64,000 bases of DNA from Pseudomonas sp. (GCF_030147005.1 NZ_JASLAW010000165.1:41371-105370), one strand, 5' to 3'. Positions 45,558-56,549 are shown, numbered from the stretch's first letter. Notes: generated by a model not told the origin, from the sequence alone. Program-made: numbers and translations.

Positions 45558-47209
45558 TGCGCGACCTGCGGGAAAATCAGGATCACGATGTTGCCCTGCG
45601 CATACCGCTTGCCGTCCGGGGGCAGCAGTGCGAGTTCTTCCTTTTCGCCTTGGCTATTGACCCGCATCACAACGCCCACGGCACCGCTGAGGCGGGTTTG
45701 CGCCATCCAGGCCTGGATTTGGTTGCGGTCGACCAGACGATGGGCGGTATCTGCGTAAGCCAGGCCGTATTTCACCTCGCCGGACGTGTTGTACAGGGTG
45801 ATGTCGGGCCGTTTCAGTCGCCATGACAGCGCCGCCGATGCGCCCAGGTCGTTGCTCAACAGAGCAATGGAGGGCTTGAGTTCTTCGGCATGATCGATGA
45901 TGAACTGGTCCGGAGTTTTGTTATAAACCACCGAATGGGGCAGGGCGGCGGGCAGCAGGGTGACCAGCAAACCGCTGCCGATCAGCGGAGCGGCCCACGC
46001 TTTCAACGGGCGTGCCGCTTGCAGCAGATTGGCCAGTATCCAGCCGAACAAGCAGGTAAATACCAGCACCAGACTGAGAGTTTCCTCGCCGGGTTCGTAC
46101 ACAGGCTTTTTCAACTGGAACCCGATGAGTGCCAACAGGACGAGCGCGCCGATCGCCACGTTCAGCCAACCGTTGATGCGCATTACACGGCCACGGCCCT
46201 GAGCGAGCTTGTCACTCAGGGTCGAGCCCATCAACAATGCCAGAGGCAACAGGCACGGCATGATGTACGAGGGCAGTTTGCCTTTGGCCAGGCTGAAAAA
46301 TGCCAGCGGCATCAGCAGCCACAGCAGCAGGAACGCGGTTTTCGGCAGGCGCTTGTCCAGCCACGCCTGCTTGAGGCTGGACGGCAACAGGGCCACCCAG
46401 GGCAGCGCGAACGCCACCAGCAGCGGCAGGTAATACCAGAACGGCTCGGCGTGCTGGGCGTCTTCACCGGCGAAGCGCTGGATATGCTCATGCCAGAAGA
46501 AGAAGTGCCAGTAATCCGGTTCCTGCAGGTGCACGGACAATGCCCAGGGCAGGCTGACCAGGACCGCCGCAGCCACTGCCACAGGGCCGAACTTGAACAC
46601 TTCGACCGAACGTTTCTGCCAGAGGGCATAGGGCAGGGCGATCAACACCGGCAGCAACCACGCCAGGAACCCTTTGGTCATGAACCCCATGCCGCAGGCC
46701 AGGCCCAGCAAGGCCCAGGACCACAACCGAGCACGCTGCGTGCGGCTGTCGAAGCAGAACCACAACGCGACGCCTGTCAGGTTGACCCAGAAGGTGAACT
46801 GGGGGTCCAGGTTGGCATAGCCGCCGAGCATCGCCACGCTGACGAAACTCATGTACAGCACGCTGCTGACCAGGCTCTTGCGTGGGTCGTTCCACAACCG
46901 GCGGGACATCAGGTAAACCAGCAGAATGCTCAAGCCGGTGCTCAAGGCCGAAGCAAAGCGCACGCCGAACAGGTTCTGGCCGAAAATCGCCTGGCCCAGC
47001 GCGATCATCCAGTAGCCCGCTGCGGGTTTTTCGAAGTAGCGAATGCCCATGAAGTGCGGCGAGGCCCACTTGCCGGTCAGCAGCATTTCCTGGCTGATTT
47101 GCGCGTAACGGGTTTCATCGGGAATCCACAGGCCGTGAGTTGCCAGCGGTAACAGATAAAACACGCCAAACGCCAACAGGAGCAGGGGCAATGCCCAGCG
47201 GCGGATCAT
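45554..47209 (-). CDS. arnT: ArnT, lipid A 4-amino-4-deoxy-L-arabinose transferase
   Basis: A 551-aa integral membrane GT83/GT39-type enzyme. The first periplasmic loop [16 protein letters not shown] holds the conserved metal/substrate acidic pair; [17 protein letters not shown] and [20 protein letters not shown] are ArnT signatures. It adds Ara4N to lipid A phosphates at the periplasmic face, lowering negative charge and causing polymyxin resistance. The ATG at 47209 overlaps the arnD stop (ATGA); an upstream frame to 47230 is not needed. Confidence 0.93.
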   Translation of the reverse strand: MIRRWALPLLLLAFGVFYLLPLATHGLWIPDETRYAQISQEMLLTGKWASPHFMGIRYFEKPAAGYWMIALGQAIFGQNLFGVRFASALSTGLSILLVYLMSRRLWNDPRKSLVSSVLYMSFVSVAMLGGYANLDPQFTFWVNLTGVALWFCFDSRTQRARLWSWALLGLACGMGFMTKGFLAWLLPVLIALPYALWQKRSVEVFKFGPVAVAAAVLVSLPWALSVHLQEPDYWHFFFWHEHIQRFAGEDAQHAEPFWYYLPLLVAFALPWVALLPSSLKQAWLDKRLPKTAFLLLWLLMPLAFFSLAKGKLPSYIMPCLLPLALLMGSTLSDKLAQGRGRVMRINGWLNVAIGALVLLALIGFQLKKPVYEPGEETLSLVLVFTCLFGWILANLLQAARPLKAWAAPLIGSGLLVTLLPAALPHSVVYNKTPDQFIIDHAEELKPSIALLSNDLGASAALSWRLKRPDITLYNTSGEVKYGLAYADTAHRLVDRNQIQAWMAQTRLSGAVGVVMRVNSQGEKEELALLPPDGKRYAQGNIVILIFPQVAQ

Positions 47210-48090
47210 GCTTGCTGCACTCCGAGCCAACCTTCGCGGCCGTCCAATGCGCCGCGCACCAGCTGTTGCTGGGGCAGGGTGGCCACGTCGGCGGGCAACA
47301 GGTCGCCCAGGGGGTTGAAATCAATGCCGCGCTTGCCTGCCTGGGCGAGCAATTGGCGAAAATCATTGGCCATCAGAATCCCTTCGACTTCTGCGTGGAT
47401 CGTGTAGACGTTGAGCTTCGACGCGCTAAACCGATCAAGGATGAAAGCGTTGTAGTCTTTGGCAGCCACTACCGGGCCGACGACTTCGTCGAAGGTCGGC
47501 AGGTCTACCGGAATTTGTGGGGTGCCCGCGCTGCCATCGGCCAGGGTCGGTCGAAACAGGCTGGTGCCCCGGCAATCACTGTTGTAGCGAAAGTTAAAGG
47601 CTTGTTTGGCTTGCACCACGCGTTCGTCGGCACGCCAACCGGCAGCCGCTGAACAGTCGATACGTTCACCGAGGATGTCGCTGAGGGTGTCTACGCCGCG
47701 TCGGATCTGCTCCACCAGCTGCACGTCGCTCCAGCGCCCGGTATTCGCCTGCCAGCCGTGGTGATCCCACGCGTGCAGGCCGACTTCATGCCCTGCGGCC
47801 TTGGCCTGGCGCATCAAGTGCCCCAGGTCGCGGCCAATCGGCTTGCCCGGCCAGGCGGTGCCGGCCAACAAGATGTCCCAGCCATACAGGCCGGCAGCAT
47901 TGGAACGCAGCATTTTCCACAGAAACTGCGGGCGGATCAGGCGCCACAAGTGGCGCCCCATGTTGTCCGGCCCGACGCTGAAGAAAAACGTCGCCTTGAC
48001 CCCGGCTTCGTCCAGGGACTCGAGCAGCCGCGGCACACCATCACGGGTGCCACGGTAGGTGTCGACGTCGATGCGAAGGCCTGCCTTCAT
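47206..48090 (-). CDS. arnD: ArnD, undecaprenyl-phosphate-formyl-Ara4N deformylase
   Basis: A 294-aa NodB-type deacetylase. It begins with the metal-binding [10 protein letters not shown] and has [33 protein letters not shown] with the paired His ligands, and [10 protein letters not shown]. It removes the formyl group added by ArnA, which makes lipid transfer irreversible. Its start overlaps the arnA stop by one base. Confidence 0.93.
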   Translation of the reverse strand: MKAGLRIDVDTYRGTRDGVPRLLESLDEAGVKATFFFSVGPDNMGRHLWRLIRPQFLWKMLRSNAAGLYGWDILLAGTAWPGKPIGRDLGHLMRQAKAAGHEVGLHAWDHHGWQANTGRWSDVQLVEQIRRGVDTLSDILGERIDCSAAAGWRADERVVQAKQAFNFRYNSDCRGTSLFRPTLADGSAGTPQIPVDLPTFDEVVGPVVAAKDYNAFILDRFSASKLNVYTIHAEVEGILMANDFRQLLAQAGKRGIDFNPLGDLLPADVATLPQQQLVRGALDGREGWLGVQQA

Positions 48091-50081
48091 TACTTTTTGT
48101 CCGCGATTTCAAGCATTGCTTCACGCAGGAAGAAATCCAGCGTGTTACCGATGGTCTCGCTCATCTCAACGGTCGGCTCCCAGTTCAGCAGGCGCTTGGC
48201 GTTTTCGATGCTCGGCTTGCGGTGCGCCACGTCCTGGTAACCGGTGCCGTAGAACGCCTTGCTCTCTACGTCGCGGAAACCCGCGAACGGCGGGAAGTTG
48301 TGGCGCAACGGGTGAGCTTCGAACTGACGCAGCAGCTCTTCGCCCAACTGGCGGATGCTGGCTTCGTTTTCAGGGTTGCCGATGTTGATGATCTGGCCGT
48401 CGCAGACGCCCTTGTCGTTATCGATGATGCGCGCCAGGGCTTCGATGCCGTCGGCGATGTCGGTGAAGCAACGCTTTTGCTCGCCGCCGTCGAACAAGCG
48501 GATCGGCGTGCCTTCCACCAGGTTGAGGATCAACTGGGTGATTGCACGGGAGCTGCCGATACGCGCCGAGTCCAGGCGGTCCAGGCGCGGGCCCATCCAG
48601 TTGAACGGACGGAACAGGGTGAATTTCAGGCCCTTGTCGCCGTAGGCCCAGATCACGCGGTCGAGCAGTTGCTTGGACACCGAGTAGATCCAGCGTTGCT
48701 TGTTGACCGGGCCCACCACCAGGTTGGAGGTGTCTTCGTCGAAGTACTGGTCCTGGCACATGCCATAGACTTCGGAGGTCGACGGGAAGATCACGCGCTT
48801 GTTGTACTTGACGCAGTAGCGCACCAGCTTGAGGTTTTCTTCGAAATCCAGCTCGAACACGCGCAGCGGGTTGCGGGTGTATTCGATCGGCGTGGCGATG
48901 GCCACCAGCGGCAGCACCACGTCGCACTTCTTGATGTGGTACTCGATCCACTCGGTGTGAATGCTGATATCGCCTTCCACATAATGGAAGTTGGGGTGGC
49001 TGCGCAGGCGCTCGATGGCGTCGGAGCCGATGTCCAGGCCGTAGACCTCGTAGCGGTCGTCGCGCAGCAGGCGTTCGGACAGGTGGTTACCGATAAAGCC
49101 GTTCACCCCCAGGATGAGTACGCGGGTACGGCGTGGCGTGCGGCCCGACTCGGCGCCGCGCAGCACGGAGCCATCCACCAGGCCCAGTTCATCGGCCAGG
49201 GAAGGGCCCGCCAGGTACAGGCCGTTGTCGTTGCGCTGGCCGAACTTGACCACCAGAGAGCCTTCGCCACAGGCGATGCGCAGCGGGTTGACGCTGATCA
49301 CGCGGCCGGGCGCCAGGCCTTCGTTGCCCTTGACCACGTCCGCCTGCCAAACGATGAGCTTGTGCTCGCCCACGGCGCAAAAGGCGCCAGGGTAAGGCTG
49401 AGTCACGGCACGGACCAGGTTGAACAGTTCCTCGGCGGGCTTTTTCCAGTCGATCTTGCCATCGGCGGCGGTACGGCGGCCGAAGCAGGTAGCCTGGCTT
49501 TCATCCTGGGCGGTTTCAGCCAGCTTGCCCTGGGCCAGTTGCGGCAGGGCGTCGCGCAGCAGGGTGCTGGCGGCATCACGAAGTTTGGCGTGCAGGCTCA
49601 GGCCGGTGTCGCTGCGCTCGATATTGACTTTTTGTTGAGCCAGGATCGCGCCGGCGTCGGCACGCTTGACCATGCGGTGCAGGGTCACGCCGGTCTCGGT
49701 TTCACCGTTGACCAGCACCCAGTTGGCTGGCGCGCGGCCACGGTATTTGGGCAGCAGCGAACCATGCAGGTTGAATGCGCCTTGGCGGGCGATGGCCAGC
49801 AGGGGTTCGCTCAGCAGGTTGCGGTAGTAGAACGAAAAGATGAAATCCGGGTTCAGCTTGGCGATGCGCTCGACCCACAGCGGGTGATTGGCGTCTTCCG
49901 GGGCGTGCACCGGAATACCGTTGCGGGCGCACAACTGAGCGACGGAGCCGTAGAAGTTGTTCTCCTTGGGGTCATCGGCATGAGTGAACACTGCAGCGAT
50001 TTCGTAACCCGCGCCGAGCAGGGCTTCAATGCCTGCACAGCCAATATCGTGGTAGGCGAATACAACGGCTTTTGAACTCAT
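48090..50081 (-). CDS. arnA: ArnA, bifunctional formyltransferase/UDP-GlcA decarboxylase
   Basis: A 663-aa two-domain enzyme of normal length. The N-terminal formyltransferase domain (1-300) has N104 and H106 in [13 protein letters not shown] and D142, matching the catalytic Asn-His-Asp of E. coli ArnA. The C-terminal SDR-type dehydrogenase (about 315-663) has [23 protein letters not shown] and [11 protein letters not shown]. It oxidatively decarboxylates UDP-glucuronate and later formylates UDP-Ara4N. The transaminase ArnB works between these two steps and is not beside it here. Confidence 0.95.
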   Translation of the reverse strand: MSSKAVVFAYHDIGCAGIEALLGAGYEIAAVFTHADDPKENNFYGSVAQLCARNGIPVHAPEDANHPLWVERIAKLNPDFIFSFYYRNLLSEPLLAIARQGAFNLHGSLLPKYRGRAPANWVLVNGETETGVTLHRMVKRADAGAILAQQKVNIERSDTGLSLHAKLRDAASTLLRDALPQLAQGKLAETAQDESQATCFGRRTAADGKIDWKKPAEELFNLVRAVTQPYPGAFCAVGEHKLIVWQADVVKGNEGLAPGRVISVNPLRIACGEGSLVVKFGQRNDNGLYLAGPSLADELGLVDGSVLRGAESGRTPRRTRVLILGVNGFIGNHLSERLLRDDRYEVYGLDIGSDAIERLRSHPNFHYVEGDISIHTEWIEYHIKKCDVVLPLVAIATPIEYTRNPLRVFELDFEENLKLVRYCVKYNKRVIFPSTSEVYGMCQDQYFDEDTSNLVVGPVNKQRWIYSVSKQLLDRVIWAYGDKGLKFTLFRPFNWMGPRLDRLDSARIGSSRAITQLILNLVEGTPIRLFDGGEQKRCFTDIADGIEALARIIDNDKGVCDGQIINIGNPENEASIRQLGEELLRQFEAHPLRHNFPPFAGFRDVESKAFYGTGYQDVAHRKPSIENAKRLLNWEPTVEMSETIGNTLDFFLREAMLEIADKK

Positions 50082-51112
50082 GACTGGACCTGATCGGAAG
50101 AAGAAGTAGAAGTATGGGAAGACACCAGGCCATCAACGACGACCACGGGAGCCGGTGCTGCCGGTTGGTTGCGCAGCACTTTTTCAATAAAGAAACGCGG
50201 GCGGGCGCGTACATCGCTGTACATGCGGCCCAGGTACTCGCCCAGCAGGCCCATGCCGATGAACTGGCCACCGGTGAACACGAACAGCACGGCAAACAGC
50301 ACGAACAGGCCGTCGCCCGCCCAATCGGCACCGAAGACCAGGCGCATGACGATCAGCGCAAAGGCAAACAGCACACCCAGCGCCGCCAGGCTGAAACCGA
50401 CGATGGACAGCAGGCGCAACGGCGTGGTGGTCATGCAGGTGAGCAGGTCGAACATCAAGCTGATCAGGCGCATGGCGCTGTATTTGGATTCGCCGTGTTC
50501 ACGCTCGGCGTGGTGCACCAGAATTTCCGTGGTGTGACGGGCGAAGCCGTTGGCCAGGATCGGGATAAAAGTGCTGCGCTCGCGGCAGGCAAGCATGGCG
50601 TCGACGATGGTGCGGCGGTAGGCGCGCAGCATGCAGCCGTAATCGGTCATGGCCACGCCGGTGGAACGCTGCACGGCCAGGTTGATCAGACGCGAAGGCC
50701 AGCGGCGGAATGCGGAATCCTGGCGATTGTTACGCACCGTGGCGACCACGTCGTAGCCCAACGCAGCTTGCTCCACCAGGCGCGGGATTTCTTCCGGAGG
50801 GTTTTGCAGGTCGGCGTCGAGGGTAATTACCACCTCGCCCCGGCACTGTTCGAAACCGGCCATGATTGCGGCATGCTGGCCATAGTTACGGTTGAGAATC
50901 ACCGCCACCACGTTACTGCCATCTTCAGCGGCGGCGTCTTCCAGCAATTGCGCCGAATTGTCGCGGCTACCGTCATCCACCAGGATAATTTCGTATTCGT
51001 AGGCCAACTGGTTGCAGGCTTCGGTGGTGCGACGCAGCAATTCGGGCAGGCTCTCTTGTTCGTTGTAGACCGGGATAACGATCGATACGCAATGAATAGG
51101 ATAGGGTTTCAA
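50078..51112 (-). CDS. arnC: ArnC, undecaprenyl-phosphate 4-deoxy-4-formamido-L-arabinose transferase
   Basis: A 344-aa GT2 glycosyltransferase with the nucleotide-sugar motifs VDDGSRDNS and [16 protein letters not shown], followed by two C-terminal membrane helices (about 230-300). It loads formyl-Ara4N onto undecaprenyl phosphate at the cytoplasmic face. It overlaps arnA by four bases and is the first gene of the operon in this window; no arnB precedes it. The C-terminal Ser/Thr-rich tail is ordinary for Pseudomonas ArnC. Confidence 0.93.
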   Translation of the reverse strand: MKPYPIHCVSIVIPVYNEQESLPELLRRTTEACNQLAYEYEIILVDDGSRDNSAQLLEDAAAEDGSNVVAVILNRNYGQHAAIMAGFEQCRGEVVITLDADLQNPPEEIPRLVEQAALGYDVVATVRNNRQDSAFRRWPSRLINLAVQRSTGVAMTDYGCMLRAYRRTIVDAMLACRERSTFIPILANGFARHTTEILVHHAEREHGESKYSAMRLISLMFDLLTCMTTTPLRLLSIVGFSLAALGVLFAFALIVMRLVFGADWAGDGLFVLFAVLFVFTGGQFIGMGLLGEYLGRMYSDVRARPRFFIEKVLRNQPAAPAPVVVVDGLVSSHTSTSSSDQVQS

Positions 51113-51525
51113 AGATTCATGACCTCAGGCTGGAGCAACTTGGAGCGCGAAAACTGCAGCGATTATTGGGCAAAATTACAGCCCGCAGATGACAAAGCGG
51201 CGCTAAAGATAAAGCGTAATCAATAGCTTAGTCGACAAACCCCGGATTGCTCTGAAGTGTTGCATACAAGGTTAAGCGTAAAAATGTTCAACGAATATGA
51301 AAGGCGGATGAAAAACTCGTTTATTTGACAGGTAGACAGCTAGGGTTCAGCTATGTCGCCAAGGTGTTAAAACCTGTGATTTTCCACCGAAATAGGGCCC
51401 GGCCGCCGGACGTTTGGTTCACTTGATCAGCACGCGCGCCGGCCCCCATGCAGGTATTCAACAAACTTCTCTGCATTGCCCTTCAAGTGCCGGTAAAGTA
51501 AGCCATCTCTTGCCAGGGTACTCGG
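51113..51525. other. 413-base intergenic region, arn promoter side
   Basis: No convincing gene is seen. The part near 51170-51350 is AT-rich and should hold the arn promoter on the minus strand. I could not identify a PmrA or PhoP box with confidence. The right end carries the promoter region of the exported protein gene at 51526. Confidence 0.5.
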
Positions 51526-52338
51526 ATGAATAGCGTGCAGCTTTTACGCGGCCAGTTGCGGCCGGTGTTGATGGGGTTGTTGGTGTGTGTTGCCTGTGTC
51601 ACAGCGGCGCAAGCCGATGAGGGCGTGGCCCTGGCCAGCATCGACCAGGTACCCGATGGCATCGAAGTACGCGGCAAGCAGATCGCCGCTTATACCTGGG
51701 ACGACCGCCAAGGCAAGAACCTGCTGGTGCTGGCCGAACAGGTCAGCGAGCGGGACGACGATGGCACCCAGTCGGCCTTTGTCTATGCGGCCCAGTATCT
51801 GCTGGCAGGCGAACATCCCAAACGCGTGTGGATGCTGTACGACGACGTGCGCCAGTGCGAATTCGACGCCGGGCTGCACTTTGACACGGCGGCCACTCAG
51901 GTCACCGACCTGCTGGGGGATGGCAATACCCAGGCGACTGTCGGCTACTCGCGCACCTGTACCAGCGATGTCAGCCCAAATGAATTCAAGTTGATCATGC
52001 ATGTGGGCAAGTCAGAGAAGTATCGCCTGCGCGGCGTCGACCGTTACGGCGCCGCCTGGTGGGACGAGGACGCGGGCGCCCTGCGGGGCATGCCGTTGCC
52101 GACCGATTGCAGCGTTGCCGCGCAACAGGCGTTGGTCAGCCAGTACAAGGAGCAGGGCACGGAGCTGCCGCTGCCAGGCTGCTACCGTGACGAAAAGGAT
52201 TTTGCCGGCGCGCCGGACAGCTACCTGACGTTTATGCGCCGACATTGGTTTACGCTGATGCAAAAACAGGACGCCGATTGGAGCCAGTCCCAGAGCCAAC
52301 CTCAACAGCCCACGGAGGAAGAAGGCGCGGCGCCGTGA
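51526..52338 (+). CDS. M949_RS01915-family exported protein
   Basis: A 270-aa protein with a signal peptide of about 30 residues ending TAAQA. The core VWMLYDDVRQCEFDAGLHF, QVTDLLGDGNTQATVGY, CTSDVSPNEFKLIMHVG and KYRLRG follows the M949_RS01915 family, described as linked to surface polysaccharide biosynthesis in Riemerella but biochemically unknown. The C-terminus is Gln/Ser rich and probably disordered. It lies divergent from the arn operon across 413 bases, but a link is only positional. Confidence 0.7.
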   Translation: MNSVQLLRGQLRPVLMGLLVCVACVTAAQADEGVALASIDQVPDGIEVRGKQIAAYTWDDRQGKNLLVLAEQVSERDDDGTQSAFVYAAQYLLAGEHPKRVWMLYDDVRQCEFDAGLHFDTAATQVTDLLGDGNTQATVGYSRTCTSDVSPNEFKLIMHVGKSEKYRLRGVDRYGAAWWDEDAGALRGMPLPTDCSVAAQQALVSQYKEQGTELPLPGCYRDEKDFAGAPDSYLTFMRRHWFTLMQKQDADWSQSQSQPQQPTEEEGAAP

Positions 52339-52387
52339 TTTGATGGCAGGGCCGCTACTGCGATAGACTCGGCCCTCGCCAATTCAA

Positions 52388-52427
52388 TAAATATCGCGAT
52401 TAATCAACGGATTACTTAAGATATTTA
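52388..52427. promoter_or_regulatory. AT-rich inverted repeat ahead of recombinase gene
   Basis: TAAATATC (52388-52395) and GATATTTA (52420-52427) are perfect 8-bp inverted arms 24 bases apart, with ATCGCGAT embedded in the left one. They end 20 bases before the recombinase start, a position fit for an operator or for a recombination site. Function is inferred only from position. Confidence 0.35.
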
Positions 52428-52446
52428 ATCCAAAGGCTGATCTACC

Positions 52447-53361
52447 TTGAATGAGTCCATCCGCAACCCGCTGACCCTCTACCTCACCCGCCTTGCGCCC
52501 TCCAGCCAACTGACCATGCGTTATGTGCTGCAGGACGCTGCCGACCGCCTGGGCTTCGAAGACGTCAACCTCGAAGACATCGACTGGCACCTGCTGCAAC
52601 CCGAACAAGTGATTGCCCTGGTCGCCGCGCTGCGCGAGGACGGCTATGCGCCGAACACCTCATCGCTGTATGTGAATGCCGTGCGCGGCGTAATGAATGA
52701 AGCGTGGCGACTGAGCCTGATCAGCCAGGAGCATCTGTTGAAGATGCGTTCGGTCAAGGCTGCGTCCGGTACGCGTCTGGGGCAGGGACGTAACCTGCGC
52801 CGTACGTTGATCCGCGAAATGATGGACGTCTGCGCCGCCGACCCTCGCCCTCAAGGCCTGCGCGATGCCGCTGTCATCGGCATCCTGTACGGCTCGGGCA
52901 TGCGCAAGTCGGAGTCGGTCAACCTTGACCTGGCGCAGATCGATTTTGAGCAACGCAGCTTGCGCGTGATCGGCAAAGGCAACAAGGAACTGATCAAGTA
53001 CGCACCGGAATGGGCATTCGCCAAGCTGCAGGCATGGCTGGACTATCGTCGCGAACACCTTAAGGAAGGCGAGCAGGACGACACATTCCTGTTCAACCGC
53101 ATTCGCCGCGGTAGCCATATCACTCGGGAACGCATCACCAAGCACGCGATTTACTACATCGCTCGCCAGCGCGGCGACCAGGTGGGGGTGAAGATCATGC
53201 CCCATGACTTCCGCCGCTCGTTCATCACGCGGGTGATCGAGGAGCATGACCTGTCGATTGCGCAAAAGCTGGCCCACCACACCAATATCCAGACCACCGC
53301 CAGCTATGACGTGCGTGACGACAACGAGCGGCGGCGGGCGGTGGATCGGTTTGACTTGTAG
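52447..53361 (+). CDS. Tyrosine recombinase, XerC/D-like, standalone
   Basis: A 304-aa phage-integrase-fold protein. The N-terminal SAM-like domain spans about 10-105. The catalytic domain has R153 in GSGMRKSE, lysines in IGKGNKE, H253 and R256 in PHDFRRSF, H277/H278 and nucleophile Y287 in TTASYDVRD, so it should be active. The start is TTG with AAGG ten bases upstream; no ATG lies before M24. It is not beside a tRNA, a phage gene or a visible att repeat. Chromosomal xerC and xerD are normally elsewhere, so this is an extra recombinase. Confidence 0.82.
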   Translation: MNESIRNPLTLYLTRLAPSSQLTMRYVLQDAADRLGFEDVNLEDIDWHLLQPEQVIALVAALREDGYAPNTSSLYVNAVRGVMNEAWRLSLISQEHLLKMRSVKAASGTRLGQGRNLRRTLIREMMDVCAADPRPQGLRDAAVIGILYGSGMRKSESVNLDLAQIDFEQRSLRVIGKGNKELIKYAPEWAFAKLQAWLDYRREHLKEGEQDDTFLFNRIRRGSHITRERITKHAIYYIARQRGDQVGVKIMPHDFRRSFITRVIEEHDLSIAQKLAHHTNIQTTASYDVRDDNERRRAVDRFDL

Positions 53362-53375
53362 GCGTTACGCGATGA

Positions 53376-54572
53376 TCAGGCGTTCGCCAGGTGCGGTGGC
53401 AAGCGGCGCAGCGTCCACAGCACCGTGAGCATGGCAGCGGCCGCGCACAGCGCGATGCCTACCAGCATCGGCGCGGGCGTATGGTCGGCGAACAGCCCCA
53501 CGAGCGTCATGGCCACAGCGGCGGTGACCATCTGAATTGCGCCAAGCAGGGCAGACGCAGAACCTGCCACCGCACCGTGATCTTCCAGCGACAACACGCC
53601 GGCGGCCGGTAACAACAGGCCGAGAAAGCCGAAGCCGATAAACAGCAGGGTCATCATCAAGGCCAGGTGATTGCCCCACAGCGTAGTGGCCGCCAGCAAC
53701 GCCATCACGGCTGCCACGGCAATCACCGACCAGCGAATCAGCGCCGGCAGGCCAAAGCGGGCGCTCAGGCGCGCCGTCAGCTGGCTCATGGCAAAAAACG
53801 AGGCCGCATTCAGTGCGAAGCACAGGCTGAATTGCGTCGGCGTCAGGCCGAAGTATTCGATGTACACGAAGGGCGCGCTGCCGATAAACACGAAGAACGT
53901 GGCGATGCCGAAACCGCACACCACCGACAACCCGGTGAACACCGGGTCGCGGAGGAGGGCGCCGTAGCTGCCGATTGCGTTGCCCAGGGTCTTGCCCAGT
54001 CGACGCTCTGCCGGGTGGGTTTCCGGCAATTGCACGATCGTCATCACCAGGCACAGCAGCGCCACCACCGCCAATGCCGCAAACACTTCACGCCAGCTCC
54101 AGATCGAAATCACCAGGCTGCCGGCCAATGGCGCAAGGATCGGGGAGACGCTCATCACCAGCATCAACAACGCCATCAAACGCGCGGCTTCATGGCCGGT
54201 GTACAGGTCGCGGACAATCGCCCGTGGAATTACCATTCCGGCGCAGGCCCCAAATGCCTGCACCGCGCGAAAGCCAATCAGCACCTCGATCGTCGGCGCT
54301 AATGCACAACCAATGCTACCGACGGTAAAGATCACCAACCCCACATAAATCGGCAATTTACGTCCGAATACATCGCTGATCGGGCCGTAGAACAGCTGGC
54401 ACACGCCGATGATCATGAAAAACACCGTCAGGCTCATCTGCACGGCGGCCGGCGAAGCGTGAAGACTGGCGCCAAGGGTTGGCAACGCTGGCAAATAGCT
54501 GTCGATGGCAAACGGGCCGACGGCGGTGATCAAGCCCAGCAGCAGGGCGAGGTGGGCGATGCTTCGAGGCAT
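53376..54572 (-). CDS. Bcr/CflA-family MFS drug exporter
   Basis: A 398-aa protein with twelve membrane segments. Motif A reads LFYGPISDVFGRKLP, the N-terminus has GPFAIDSYLPALP, and motif C-like APLAGSLVISIWSWREVFA is typical of the Bcr/CflA group of proton-driven drug exporters. The ATG at 54572 starts PRSIAHLALLLGL after a GGA site; the open frame to 54593 adds seven unlikely residues. It converges on the recombinase with a 14-base gap and diverges from the chemoreceptor gene. The drug substrate is unknown. Confidence 0.88.
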   Translation of the reverse strand: MPRSIAHLALLLGLITAVGPFAIDSYLPALPTLGASLHASPAAVQMSLTVFFMIIGVCQLFYGPISDVFGRKLPIYVGLVIFTVGSIGCALAPTIEVLIGFRAVQAFGACAGMVIPRAIVRDLYTGHEAARLMALLMLVMSVSPILAPLAGSLVISIWSWREVFAALAVVALLCLVMTIVQLPETHPAERRLGKTLGNAIGSYGALLRDPVFTGLSVVCGFGIATFFVFIGSAPFVYIEYFGLTPTQFSLCFALNAASFFAMSQLTARLSARFGLPALIRWSVIAVAAVMALLAATTLWGNHLALMMTLLFIGFGFLGLLLPAAGVLSLEDHGAVAGSASALLGAIQMVTAAVAMTLVGLFADHTPAPMLVGIALCAAAAMLTVLWTLRRLPPHLANA

Positions 54573-54729
54573 TGGCAGGTCCGGGCAGAGCAAAAGACGC
54601 TCAGCTTAAGGGATTCGCGCAGATCCGCAAACTTAGGCTTCACTAACGGGTACCGGTGCCGATAACGGTACTAATGACGCGCTCGAACGGTTGGTTTCCC
54701 AACCGGCGGTCCAGGTACGGGGATACTAG

Positions 54730-56343
54730 ATGACGATCAAACTACGCTTGATGCTGTTGATTGCGACCGGGCTGCTCACCGCGTTGATCATGAGCCTGGC
54801 CGGCTACCTGGGAAACACCCGTATGGGCGCCGCGGTGCAGGACAATGAAGTAAGCATGACGGTGCTGCGCAATCATATGGAAGCCGACATGATGCACGAC
54901 GCCCTGCGTGCCGATGTGTTGTCCGCCATGCTGGTTGGGCTGGGCAAAAGCACGAGCACCCAGGCTGAGGTCAATACTTCACTCAAAGAACATGCCGAAC
55001 ATTTTCGTCAGGTAGTGGCCGATAACTTCAATCTGCCAGTGGACGATGAAATCAAGGCCAGCCTGGAAAAAATCAAACCCAGCCTGGACACTTATATCAG
55101 CGCCGGGGAGCGCATCGTCGCGCTGGCCTTGACCAACCCCGACGCGGCGCGCGGGGAGCTGGAGACTTTCAATGCGGCGTTCCGTCAGTTGGAGAACCAA
55201 ATGGCCGCGCTGAGTGAACGGATCGAAAGCCATACCCTGCACACCAGCACCGGCACTCGGCATGCCATCAGCAATGCCAACTGGATCCTGGGTGTGGTAC
55301 TGGGCGCCAGCCTTTTGCTGCTGTTGGCACAAGGACGCTGGGTGATCCTGAGCATCATGGGGCCATTGCGCAGCGCCAGCCGCATCGCCGACAGCATCGC
55401 CCGTGGCAACTTGAGCGAGCCGATTGTCGAGCCCCGCAACCAGGACGAAGCCAGCACGCTGATTCGCAGCCTGGCCACCATGCAGCGGGATTTACGCAGC
55501 ATGATCGACGTAGTGCGCAGCAATGCCCAGGGCGTCAATACCGTGAGCGAACGACTGAGCCGGGGCTGCCATGAAGTGGCGGGCAGCAGTCAACAGCAAA
55601 GCGCGGCCGCGAGTACCATGGCCGCCGCCGCAAGTGAAATGACCTCCAGTATCGAAGAAATCACACGCCATGCCGGACATGCGCTGGACATGGCCAACCA
55701 GGCTGAAACCCTGGCCAAGGACGGCGGCCGCATCATTCATCAAGTGGTCAGCGACATGGACGGCATCGCACGCTCGGCCCAACAATCGGCCCAGGTGATT
55801 CGCGCGCTGGACAAAGAGTCCGAGGCCATTTACAGCATTATCCAAGTGATCAAAGGCATCGCCGACCAGACCAACTTACTGGCTCTGAACGCCGCCATCG
55901 AAGCCGCCCGCGCCGGTGAGCAGGGCCGTGGTTTCGCGGTAGTTGCCGATGAAGTGCGCAGCCTGGCCGGACGCACCAGCGCCTCGACCCAGGAAATCGC
56001 CAGCATGGTCGGGCGTATCCAGCAGAACACTCGGGAAGCGGTGACCAGCATGGAGGAGGGCGTCGCTCAAGTGGATAAGGGCATGGCCGTCACGGCAGAA
56101 GTGGAGCGCGCGATCCGCGAGATCCTCCAGGCCACGCTCAACACCACGGAGCTGGTCAATGATATTTCCCGCACCATCAGCGAACAAAGCCTGGCCAGCA
56201 ACGAGATTGCCCATCAAGTGGAGATGATCGCCGGTATGTCGCAAAGCAATAGCCGCGTCATCGGTGAAACAGCCGCGACCACCGATGAGCTGGCCGGCCT
56301 GGCCGGGAAGTTGTCGCAGTCGGTGGATCGGTTCAGCGTGTAA
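54730..56343 (+). CDS. Methyl-accepting chemotaxis protein
   Basis: A 537-aa chemoreceptor. TM1 (about 6-28), a helical periplasmic sensor domain (29-185, four-helix-bundle type without PAS or Cache signatures), TM2 (about 186-208), HAMP (about 210-262) and a cytoplasmic signalling domain follow. The signalling tip IKGIADQTNLLALNAAIEA and FAVVADEVRSLA are conserved. No CheR-tethering pentapeptide is seen at the C-terminus (ends VDRFSV). Ligand unknown. It is upstream of the deoxyribose cluster but separated by a terminator. Confidence 0.92.
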   Translation: MTIKLRLMLLIATGLLTALIMSLAGYLGNTRMGAAVQDNEVSMTVLRNHMEADMMHDALRADVLSAMLVGLGKSTSTQAEVNTSLKEHAEHFRQVVADNFNLPVDDEIKASLEKIKPSLDTYISAGERIVALALTNPDAARGELETFNAAFRQLENQMAALSERIESHTLHTSTGTRHAISNANWILGVVLGASLLLLLAQGRWVILSIMGPLRSASRIADSIARGNLSEPIVEPRNQDEASTLIRSLATMQRDLRSMIDVVRSNAQGVNTVSERLSRGCHEVAGSSQQQSAAASTMAAAASEMTSSIEEITRHAGHALDMANQAETLAKDGGRIIHQVVSDMDGIARSAQQSAQVIRALDKESEAIYSIIQVIKGIADQTNLLALNAAIEAARAGEQGRGFAVVADEVRSLAGRTSASTQEIASMVGRIQQNTREAVTSMEEGVAQVDKGMAVTAEVERAIREILQATLNTTELVNDISRTISEQSLASNEIAHQVEMIAGMSQSNSRVIGETAATTDELAGLAGKLSQSVDRFSV

Positions 56344-56359
56344 CCCTGTTGATCAACAG

Positions 56360-56384
56360 CCGGCCCCTGAGGCCGGTTTTTTTT
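56360..56384 (+). terminator. Rho-independent terminator after chemoreceptor
   Basis: A 6-bp stem CCGGCC/GGCCGG (56360-56365 with 56371-56376) closes a 5-base loop and is followed by eight T residues, 17 bases after the stop codon. Confidence 0.9.
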
Positions 56385-56549
56385 GTCCGCTGCATGGAGA
56401 ACCGGTAAACCCATCCGGCAACGGCTCAAGGTCACGGCTCGACCCATGTTGCCTGGACGCCCTCTGTGTGAGCGCGTCCTTATGCGCCTGCCCATTCGCG
56501 GGTCTCATTGATCCGATCCCACAAAAAAAGATTGAATATTCACACCTAA

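Noticed and set aside
48222..50075. 617-codon plus-strand open frame opposite arnA
   Set aside because: It is the antisense shadow of a clearly conserved gene in GC-rich DNA; its composition (Gln/Val/Ala runs) matches no fold.
51113..51525. A hidden arnB or leader gene before arnC
   Set aside because: The region is 413 bases, with no frame carrying DegT/DnrJ motifs; ArnB needs about 1150 bases.
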